This document shows, piece after piece, positions 7,258 to 13,309 of a stretch of 64,000 bases of DNA. Positions within the stretch are counted from its first letter, which is position 1. Every line of letters begins with the position of its first letter. The position numbers were made by a program, and so were the translations under genes. Under the pieces are notes generated by a model, which saw only the letters and a list, made by a program, of their open reading frames with translations, was not told the origin of the DNA and ran no database searches. The DNA comes from JALYUA01 sp038203955 (GTDB lineage: Bacteria > Acidobacteriota > Thermoanaerobaculia > UBA5066 > Gp7-AA6). The DNA is taken from contig JBBRDK010000002.1 of assembly GCA_038203955.1 (NCBI GenBank), positions 1 to 64,000 of the forward strand, given 5' to 3'.

Positions 7258-8388
7258 TTGTCATCCGTCTACACACTCGACAACCGGCGACTCGAAAACT
7301 TTCTCGAGAGGCACAAGGCGTACTACGCCTACTCCGGTGAGATCGAGATCGATCGTTTTCTGCGCGAGGTTCTCCAGAAGGCGAACGAGTTCGTTCCGTC
7401 GGCCGCCGGGTCCATCCTTTTGGACGACCCCAGCACCAAGAACAACGAGGACCGCCTCGAAAACGACCTCGTTTTCATCGCCACGTTTGGAGCGGACGGC
7501 GACGCGCGGCTTGCCCGCCGGATCAACGCGCGGATCGGTATCGCCGGCCACGTCTATTCGACGGGCGTCGGCTACATGACCGAGGACGTCGTGGACGACC
7601 CTTACTTCTACCCGACGTATGAAGCGCCGAGCTTCCATACCGAGTCGGTCCTCTGCGTCCCGATCCGGATCGAGGCCGCGGTCTGCGGGGTGCTGGAGCT
7701 CGTCAACCGCGTCGGCCCCGGAGGATTCCGGGAAAAGGACCGCCGGCTTCTCGAGATCTTCGGCGACTACGCGTCGATCTCCATCCAGAACCTCCTGGAC
7801 GCCCGCCGCGCCTTCGAGGTCGCCAAGCGGGACGGGCTGACCGGGCTCTACAACGAGAGATACCTCCACCTGCGGCTGACCCAGGAGCTCTCCCGGATCT
7901 CCCGCGACGGCGGCGACCTCTGCGTCATCTTTCTCGACCTGGACAACCTGAAGTCCGTGAACGACCGCCACGGGCACCTCGCCGGCAGCCAGGTCCTCCG
8001 CGAGGTGGGATACGTGTTGAAGCGGACGGTGACCGACGAACGCGCGACGCTGACCCGATACGGCGGCGACGAGTTCGTGCTCATCCTTCCCGGGCACTCG
8101 CTCGAAGGGGGGCTCGAGATCGCCGAGCGCATCCGGGAGGCGATCCGCTCGGCGACCTTCCTGTCGCGGCCCTACGGCTTCAACAGCCCCGCGCTGAACC
8201 TGCAGGAAACGATCACGGCGTCGCTCGGCATTTCTTCCGTTCGCACGCACGCGACCGTTCCGGCGGCGGTCGAGCAGCAGAAGAACGAGCTTCTTCGCGC
8301 GGCAGACCGGGCGCTCTACCAGGCCAAGGAGGGCGGCAAAGACCGGAGCGCGGCGGCACGCCCGACGGAGATGCGGGTGGGAGGGTAG
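7258..8388 (+). CDS. Diguanylate cyclase with GAF sensor domain
   Basis: A 376-residue cytoplasmic protein predicted to make cyclic di-GMP. A GAF domain occupies roughly residues 25-185 (GSILLDDP, GIAGHVYSTG, SVLCVPIRIE, GVLELVNR). The GGDEF domain follows from about 200, with DGLTGLYNERY, the nucleotide-binding LDLDNLKSVND and an intact RYGGDEF. The inhibitory RxxD site expected just before GGDEF is absent. The start is taken as TTG 7258 because AGGAAG lies seven bases upstream; a longer reading from 7138 would overlap corA. No membrane segment is seen, so the signal is probably cytoplasmic. The stop overlaps the first unit of a heptad array. Confidence 0.9.
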   Translation: MSSVYTLDNRRLENFLERHKAYYAYSGEIEIDRFLREVLQKANEFVPSAAGSILLDDPSTKNNEDRLENDLVFIATFGADGDARLARRINARIGIAGHVYSTGVGYMTEDVVDDPYFYPTYEAPSFHTESVLCVPIRIEAAVCGVLELVNRVGPGGFREKDRRLLEIFGDYASISIQNLLDARRAFEVAKRDGLTGLYNERYLHLRLTQELSRISRDGGDLCVIFLDLDNLKSVNDRHGHLAGSQVLREVGYVLKRTVTDERATLTRYGGDEFVLILPGHSLEGGLEIAERIREAIRSATFLSRPYGFNSPALNLQETITASLGISSVRTHATVPAAVEQQKNELLRAADRALYQAKEGGKDRSAAARPTEMRVGG

Positions 8389-8414
8389 CTGTCAGCTCTC
8401 AGCTCTCAGCCCTC
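8387..8414 (+). repeat. Heptad repeat array, AGCTNTC type
   Basis: Four units (AGCTGTC, AGCTCTC, AGCTCTC, AGCCCTC) start inside the TAG stop codon of the GGDEF gene. Confidence 0.9.
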
Positions 8415-8448
8415 CAAAACCTTTTTCGCGTTTCGCGGCCCCCTTTTC

Positions 8449-8476
8449 GATTCCCGATTCCGGATTCCCGATTCCC
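8449..8476 (+). repeat. Heptad repeat array, GATTCCS x4
   Basis: GATTCCC, GATTCCG, GATTCCC, GATTCCC in tandem, plus a further isolated GATTCCC at 8491. Same unit as 1291-1311. Confidence 0.9.
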
Positions 8477-8503
8477 GGCCCCCGTTTCCCGATTCCCCTT
8501 CTA

Positions 8504-8556
8504 GTTGTCCGCGGAGTACCGCGGCCGTCCCGCTCCCGTTGGTCGCTCGGCTCCCG
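8504..8556 (-). repeat. Dispersed 53-bp repeat, copy B
   Basis: Inverted copy of 3141-3193 with about two differences. It lies in the gap before the aminotransferase gene, next to GATTCCC heptads, so it is part of a repeat-rich intergenic block (8389-8580). Confidence 0.8.
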
Positions 8557-8582
8557 GCCCGCTCCGGCGGCTCCCCACCCCG

Positions 8583-8591
8583 TGCTATCCT
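8583..8591 (+). promoter_or_regulatory. Candidate extended -10 promoter for the aminotransferase gene
   Basis: TGC followed by TATCCT. The same GTGCTATNNT arrangement precedes the genes at 10658 and 51144, which supports its being a real promoter type. No -35 box is evident. Confidence 0.4.
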
Positions 8592-8636
8592 CCTGCGCTC
8601 AGCACTTTGCGGGCACTACGACCTTCTGAGGACCCC

Positions 8637-9980
8637 ATGACCACTTCTTCGCAAACGCGTACGGATCTCTCCCCCAAGGACGTCCTCGACGCTCTGTCGA
8701 AGCACATCCTGGTCGACGGCTACCACGTGGTCATGGACCTCGAAAAGAGCCGCGGCTCCTACCTCTACGACGCGCGGAGCGGGCGCCCTCTCCTCGACTT
8801 CTTCACGAACTTCGCCACGTTTCCGATCGGCTACAACCACCCGAAGATGGACGACCCCGAGTTTCAGGAGAAGCTGCTGCACGCGGCGAGGACGAAGCCC
8901 GCCAACAGCGACATCTATACCGGCCTCTACGCGGACTTCGTGGAGACCTTTTCCACCCGCGCGGTTCCGGCGAGCCACGCCGACCATCTCTTCTTCGTCG
9001 AAGGCGGGGCGCTGGCGGTCGAGAATACGCTGAAGACGGCGTTCGACTGGAAGGTGCGGAAGAACCTGGCCCGAGGCGGCCCCGCGAAGGGCAGCCAGAT
9101 CCTGCATTTCAAGAACGCATTTCACGGGCGCTCGGGCTACACCCTCTCCCTGACGAACACCGCCGATCCCCGCAAGACCCAGCACTTCCCCATGTTCGAC
9201 TGGCCTCGGCTCTCCTGCCCCGCGCTGCGCTTTCCCGTGACGGCCGAGGTCCTGGAGGAGGTCGCGCGCGCGGAGGAGCAGGTCGAACGGGAGATCCGCG
9301 CCGCCTGCGACGCCCATCCCGACGAAATGGCGGCCCTGATTCTCGAGCCCATCCAGGGAGAGGGCGGCGACAACCACTTCCGCCCGGAGTTTTTCCGCCG
9401 CCTGCGGGCCCTCGCCGACGAGCTCGAGTTCCTTCTCATCTTCGACGAGGTGCAGACCGGCGTCGGACTGACCGGATCCATGTGGTGCTGGCAGCAGATA
9501 GGCGTCGAACCGGACCTCTTCTGCTTCGGCAAGAAGACGCAGGTCTGCGGATTCGCGTCCAATCACCGCATCGACGACGTCGACAACGTGTTCAAGATCT
9601 CCTCGCGGATCAACTCCACGTGGGGTGGCAATCTGGTCGACATGGTCCGCTGCGCCAGGTATCTCGAGATCATCGAGGAAGAGAACCTGGTCGAGAACGC
9701 GCGGGTGGTCGGCGAGTACTTCCTGGGCCGCCTCCGCGAGATGGCCGAGGAATTCGCCGGGACCGTCTCCAACGTCCGCGGGAAAGGCCTCTTCCTCGCC
9801 TTCGACCTTCCCGACAAGGCGATGCGGGACAAGACCCTCACCTCCTGCCTCGAGCACGGGCTGATCGGCCTCGCCTCGGGCTCTTCCGCGATCCGTTTCC
9901 GTCCTTCGCTCGCCCTCTCGCGGAACGAGGCCGACGAAGGGGTGCGCAAGCTGCGTCGCGCGCTGGGGGCGGGAAGGTAG
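8637..9980 (+). CDS. lat: L-lysine 6-transaminase (lysine epsilon-aminotransferase)
   Basis: A 447-residue class III PLP aminotransferase. LDFFTNFATFPIGYNHP, HFKNAFHGRSGYTLSLTNT and EPIQGEGGDNHFRPEF match the lysine 6-transaminase subgroup, which moves the epsilon-amino group of lysine to 2-oxoglutarate. The cofactor Asp lies in LIFDEVQTGVG, and the PLP lysine is probably in CFGKKTQVCGF. The start ATG 8637 has GAGG six bases upstream; the upstream in-frame extension is repeat DNA and was not used. The gene stands alone between repeat arrays, so the product's fate (lysine catabolism or piperideine-carboxylate formation) cannot be read from neighbours. Another omega-amino acid as substrate is less likely. 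Confidence 0.88.
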   Translation: MTTSSQTRTDLSPKDVLDALSKHILVDGYHVVMDLEKSRGSYLYDARSGRPLLDFFTNFATFPIGYNHPKMDDPEFQEKLLHAARTKPANSDIYTGLYADFVETFSTRAVPASHADHLFFVEGGALAVENTLKTAFDWKVRKNLARGGPAKGSQILHFKNAFHGRSGYTLSLTNTADPRKTQHFPMFDWPRLSCPALRFPVTAEVLEEVARAEEQVEREIRAACDAHPDEMAALILEPIQGEGGDNHFRPEFFRRLRALADELEFLLIFDEVQTGVGLTGSMWCWQQIGVEPDLFCFGKKTQVCGFASNHRIDDVDNVFKISSRINSTWGGNLVDMVRCARYLEIIEEENLVENARVVGEYFLGRLREMAEEFAGTVSNVRGKGLFLAFDLPDKAMRDKTLTSCLEHGLIGLASGSSAIRFRPSLALSRNEADEGVRKLRRALGAGR

Positions 9981-9982
9981 AG

Positions 9983-10091
9983 AGTTCTCAGCTCAGTTCT
10001 CAGTTCTCAGTTCTCAGTTTTCGGTGGTCAGTTTTTGGTTCTCGCGATACGTCGTATGAACTGACGACTGAAAACTGACAACTGACGACTC
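9983..10091 (+). repeat. Inverted pair of heptad arrays (AGTTNTC / ANNACTG)
   Basis: The left arm (9983-10043) has AGTTCTC, AGTTCTC, AGTTCTC, AGTTCTC, AGTTTTC, GGTGGTC, AGTTTTT, GGTTCTC, with one 5-base irregularity. The right arm (10057-10091) carries the complement: TGAACTG, ACGACTG, AAAACTG, ACAACTG, ACGACTC. A transcript could fold into a long imperfect hairpin. It begins two bases after the aminotransferase stop. Confidence 0.9.
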
Positions 10092-10092
10092 C

Positions 10093-10512
10093 TTGTTCTC
10101 CCCTCGCCTCTTTCTCGTCCTCGCCGTTTCGTCAGAGTCGCCGCGGTCGCGGTCTTCTGGCGCGCGCCTGGTCGCCGCGGAGCACCCGGGGTTCTACGAG
10201 CACACGGGAATGGACTGGGAAGCGATCCGCGGGGCCCTGGCGAAAGACTGGGAAGCGCCTGAAGCACGGAGGGTCGACGGTGACCCAGCAGCTCGCGAAG
10301 AACCTTTGCCTCTCCCCCGCCCGGACTCCGTGGCGCAAGCTGCGGAGTGGGCCATCGTCCGCCCCGGCTGGAGGGCACGCTTTCGAAGGCGAGGATCCTG
10401 GAGCTCTACGTGAACGTCATCGAGCTCGGTCCCCGCATCTACGGCGTGGAAGCCGCCTCGCGCCGGTATTTCCGCAAATCGGCCTCGGCCCTCTCGGCGC
10501 AGGAGGCAGCGA
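10093..10512 (+). pseudogene. mtgA: Decayed monofunctional peptidoglycan transglycosylase (mtgA remnant)
   Basis: Three consecutive frames carry pieces of a GT51 transglycosylase in the correct order. Frame one (10093 on) has LVAAEHPGFYEHTGMDWEAI. Frame two (about 10260-10330) has GGSTVTQQLAKNL followed by SPARTPWRKL. Frame three (10347 on) has LEGTLSKARILELYVNVIEL then GVEAASRRYF. At least two frameshifts and a small deletion separate them. The N-terminal membrane anchor is gone, and the protein breaks off after SALSAQEAA, where a heptad array begins. Gene death is therefore clear unless several sequencing errors coincide. The intact family polymerises glycan strands from lipid II. Confidence 0.88.
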
Positions 10513-10517
10513 CCGGG

Positions 10518-10600
10518 GGTTCCCGGTTCTCGGTTCTCGGTTTGCAGTTCAGTCGACGAGGCCTTCCGAACTGACTTCTGAAAACTGACAACGGATAACT
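10518..10600 (+). repeat. Inverted pair of heptad arrays at the broken end of mtgA
   Basis: The left arm has GGTTCCC, GGTTCTC, GGTTCTC, GGTTTGC then AGTTCAGTC. The right arm (about 10568-10600) has ACTTCTG, AAAACTG, ACAACGG, ATAACTC. It starts directly where the mtgA reading frame loses similarity. Confidence 0.85.
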
Positions 10601-10615
10601 CCTTGCGTCCCGCCG

Positions 10616-10624
10616 TGCTATTCT
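10616..10624 (+). promoter_or_regulatory. Candidate extended -10 promoter for the lipoprotein gene
   Basis: TGC followed by TATTCT, 34 bases before ATG 10658. Same GTGCTATNNT form as at 8583 and 51088. Confidence 0.4.
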
Positions 10625-10657
10625 GCCCGCATCCCATTCACTTTCTGGAGGTTGAGC

Positions 10658-11488
10658 ATGCGGCCGGCTCGATTTGCGTCGATCCTTCCCCTTCTGCTCC
10701 TCGCCCTGGCGGCCGGCTGCTCGAAGCGGGCGGCCCGGGTCGAAGTGTCGCCGAAGAAGCTCAAGATCTTCGGGCTGGACCACCCTCAGAGGCTCACCGC
10801 GCGGCTCCTGGACAAGAAAGGCAATCCGCTCGAGATCGGGACGGCAAACTGGGAGAGCTCCGGGCCCGCGGTCGTCACCGTCGACGCCGGCGGGCTCGTG
10901 AGCCCGAAGTCCGAGGGAAAAGCGACCATCACGGCGCGGTACGAGAAAGTCTCGACCGACATTCCCGTCGAGGTCGTGGACGTCAAGGCGGTCGAGGTCT
11001 CGCCCCCTGCCGTGCACATCATCGGTCCCGCGGGAACGTCCATCCCCCTCCAGCTCGTCATCCGCAACTCCAGGGACAAGCAGGTGGCCGTCACGCCGGT
11101 CTGGACTTCCAGCGCCCCGGCTGTGGCCACGGTCTCCGAGACCGGCACCGTCACGTCTGTCGGCAACGGGGTGGCTCTCATCGTCGCCAAGGTCGGAGAC
11201 ATCCAGGGCGCGGCGGAGGCCACGGTTGCGGTCCGCGACATCGCGAGGCTCGAGATCCGTCCTCTGACCGCCCTCGTGCGGGTGGGCGATTCTCAGCAGT
11301 TCCAGGTGATCGCCTACGGAATCGACGGCCGGTCGATCGAGGGCGCTTCGGCCCTCTTCCAGAGCTCAAACGGCGCCGTCGCGACGGTCAGTTTGACGGG
11401 GAACGCTGCCGGCGTGAGCGCCGGGGCCTCGACGATCCGCGCCGTTCTGGCCGGCGCCACGGCCGAAGCCACGCTCATCGTCAACTAG
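10658..11488 (+). CDS. Lipoprotein with bacterial Ig-like (BIG2) domains
   Basis: A 276-residue protein. A signal peptide ends in a lipobox LAAGC, so Cys21 is predicted to be lipidated. Three successive Ig-like BIG2 modules follow, at about residues 25-105, 110-190 and 195-276. They carry repeated signatures such as VEVSPKKLKIFG, GPAVVTVDAGGLV, APAVATVSETGTV and GAVATVSLTGNAAGVSAG. Such domains are surface adhesion or structural modules without catalytic residues. The start ATG 10658 has GGAGG six bases upstream. It is monocistronic and preceded by the mtgA remnant. Confidence 0.88.
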   Translation: MRPARFASILPLLLLALAAGCSKRAARVEVSPKKLKIFGLDHPQRLTARLLDKKGNPLEIGTANWESSGPAVVTVDAGGLVSPKSEGKATITARYEKVSTDIPVEVVDVKAVEVSPPAVHIIGPAGTSIPLQLVIRNSRDKQVAVTPVWTSSAPAVATVSETGTVTSVGNGVALIVAKVGDIQGAAEATVAVRDIARLEIRPLTALVRVGDSQQFQVIAYGIDGRSIEGASALFQSSNGAVATVSLTGNAAGVSAGASTIRAVLAGATAEATLIVN

Positions 11489-11612
11489 CGGCGCCCGGCG
11501 CGCCGCGCGGAAGGGTCGCCGCGTCGGTTGCTCAGATCCCGCGAGGCACGCCGCTCGCACGGAGCCGCCTTGAATGATTCCCGCCCGGTTGTCGATCCGT
11601 TTCCGCCGCCCA

Positions 11613-11634
11613 CCCGAGAATTTCCGTTCTCGGG
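11613..11634 (+). repeat. Perfect 8-bp-stem hairpin just before the MEMO-family gene
   Basis: CCCGAGAA and TTCTCGGG pair around TTTCCG and end eight bases before ATG 11642. It could be the terminator of the lipoprotein gene (without T-run), or could shape translation initiation of the next gene, which has no visible Shine-Dalgarno sequence. Confidence 0.5.
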
Positions 11635-11641
11635 CGCGCGC

Positions 11642-12445
11642 ATGATTCGTCCCGCGGCGGTCGCCGGCATGTTCTACGAGGACCGTCCGGAGAAGCTCCG
11701 CCGTCACGTGGAAGCGCTCCTTCCCGAAGTCGAGAAGGCGTCCGACGCGTTCGGAGCGATCGTCCCCCACGCCGGGTTCGTCTACTCGGGCCGCGTGGCC
11801 GGAGAGGTCTACGCCCGGCTGCGCATCCCTCCCGCCGTCGTTCTCCTCTGTCCCAACCACACGGGACGGGGGGCGCCGGCGGCGCTCGATCCCTCGGAGG
11901 CGTGGCGAACCCCCCTGGGAGACGTGCTGGTGGACCGGGAGCTCGCCGCGCGACTGGCGGAGCTCGCCCCCTCACTCACGCTCGACTCCGCCGCGCATGC
12001 CCGGGAGCACTCCCTCGAGGTCCAGCTTCCCTTTCTCCAGGTTCGGCGGCCGGACGTCGCCATCGTCGCGGTCTGCCTCGGCGCCCCGGATCTCGCGCTC
12101 TGCCAGGAAGTCGGGGAAGCCGTCGCGCGCCTCCGCGAGGAGCGGGAGGAGCCGCCCCTTCTCCTCGCGTCCTCCGACATGAACCACTACGAATCGCGCA
12201 CCGTCGGCTCTCGCAAGGATGCGCGCGCTCTGGCCCGGATCGAGGCGCTCGACCCCGAAGGGCTCTTCTCGACGGTTCTCACGGAATCGATCTCGATGTG
12301 CGGATTCCTGCCGGCCACGGCGCTCCTGTTCGCCGCCCGCGCCGCGGGCGCCACGTCCGCGAGGGTCGTCGCCCGGCGGGACAGCGGCGACGAGACGGGG
12401 GATACGGCCTCGGTGGTGGGTTATGCGGGGGTGATTGTGGATTGA
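11642..12445 (+). CDS. MEMO1/AmmeMemoRadiSam system protein B family
   Basis: A 267-residue MEMO-family protein, structurally related to class III extradiol dioxygenases. Visible marks are MIRPAAVAGMFYE at the start, IVPHAGFVYSG, LLCPNHTGRG, EHSLEVQLPFLQ, SSDMNHYES and SMCGFLPA. The conserved His residues of these motifs form the putative metal pocket. In many bacteria it is encoded with an AMMECR1 protein and a radical SAM enzyme; neither lies nearby, so this copy is solitary. Biochemical function is not established. The ATG at 11642 matches the family start; the in-frame upstream part is not conserved-looking. Confidence 0.9.
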   Translation: MIRPAAVAGMFYEDRPEKLRRHVEALLPEVEKASDAFGAIVPHAGFVYSGRVAGEVYARLRIPPAVVLLCPNHTGRGAPAALDPSEAWRTPLGDVLVDRELAARLAELAPSLTLDSAAHAREHSLEVQLPFLQVRRPDVAIVAVCLGAPDLALCQEVGEAVARLREEREEPPLLLASSDMNHYESRTVGSRKDARALARIEALDPEGLFSTVLTESISMCGFLPATALLFAARAAGATSARVVARRDSGDETGDTASVVGYAGVIVD

Positions 12446-12513
12446 GGGCGCGGGGCGCTGGGCGAAGAACGGATAACTGAAAACTGAGAGCTGACAGCGG
12501 ACAGCGGACAGCT
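12446..12513 (+). repeat. Heptad arrays between convergent genes (GGGCGCN and GANARCT types)
   Basis: GGGCGCG, GGGCGCT, GGGCGAA occupy 12446-12466. They are followed by GATAACT, GAAAACT, GAGAGCT, GACAGCG, GACAGCG, GACAGCT to 12513. The array starts immediately after one stop codon and overlaps the TAG of the gene on the other strand. Confidence 0.92.
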
Positions 12514-13309
12514 AGATTTCGTCCTCTCTCAAGATCCCCGCGGCGGCGGCACGCAGCTCCGCCGCGACGCCCGGGGGTCCGGCGATGATGTTCCCTCGCT
12601 CCCAGAAGCGATCTCCCCCATCGAAGTCGGTGACGGTCCCGCCGGCCTCCTCGATCAGGATCGCCCCCGCCGCGATGTCCCAGGGAGAGAGTTGAAACTC
12701 GAAGAACCCGTCGAACACTCCGGCCGCGACGTTGGCGAGGTCGAGCGCCGCGGAGCCGGCCCGCCGGATGCCGCGGGCCTTCAAGAACACGGCCTTGAAG
12801 AGGGCGAGGTAGAGGTCGATGCGGTCGCGCGACCGGAACGGAAATCCCGTCGCGACGAAGGCCCCGTCGAGCCCGGGTCGGGGAGAAACGCTCAGCCGAA
12901 CGCCGTTGCGAAACGCCCCGCCGCCCCGCTCCGCGCTGTAGAGCTCTTCCCGGAGCGGGTCCCAGATCACGCCCCCCACGATCTGCGCGCCCTCGCGAAC
13001 CGCGATCGAAACGCACCAGAACGGAAATCCCGCGATGAAGTTCGCCGTGCCGTCGAGCGGATCCACGATCCAGGTTCGCGCGGCCTGGTCCGCGCCGCGG
13101 GCGCCGCCCTCCTCGCCGAGGAAGTTGTCGGCGGGAAAGTGCGACCGGATCGAAGAGACGATCCGGTCTTCGCTCTCCCGGTCGGCGATGGTGACGAAGT
13201 CGTTCTTCTTCTTTTCTTCGATGGACCCCGCCGGAAGGTGGCGCCATCGGCGGACGAGAATCTCTCCCGCGGCGGCCGCCGCCTCGATCGCCGCCTCGAG
13301 CAGCGTCAA
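12512..13309 (-). CDS. suhB: Inositol monophosphatase family protein
   Basis: A 265-residue Mg-dependent sugar/inositol phosphatase. Metal-binding motifs are intact: GEEGG, WIVDPLDGTANF and SPWDIAAGAILIEEAGG. The family hydrolyses inositol-1-phosphate or related sugar phosphates; SuhB members also affect rRNA transcription. The start is taken as TTG 13309, because it overlaps the stop of the upstream gene (TTGA) and yields the usual family length. It is the last gene of the pyrR-pyrB-pyrC group. The stop codon lies in a heptad array. The symbol is assigned by family only. Confidence 0.85.
   Translation of the reverse strand: MTLLEAAIEAAAAAGEILVRRWRHLPAGSIEEKKKNDFVTIADRESEDRIVSSIRSHFPADNFLGEEGGARGADQAARTWIVDPLDGTANFIAGFPFWCVSIAVREGAQIVGGVIWDPLREELYSAERGGGAFRNGVRLSVSPRPGLDGAFVATGFPFRSRDRIDLYLALFKAVFLKARGIRRAGSAALDLANVAAGVFDGFFEFQLSPWDIAAGAILIEEAGGTVTDFDGGDRFWERGNIIAGPPGVAAELRAAAAGILREDEI

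Noticed and set aside
8505..8636. N-terminal extension of the lysine aminotransferase
   Set aside because: The in-frame upstream codons come from the 53-base dispersed repeat; ATG 8637 has a good ribosome site and the family start.
9983..10091. Ordinary rho-independent terminator
   Set aside because: The inverted arrays have no following T-run and regular 7-base mismatched structure; left as repeat of unknown role.
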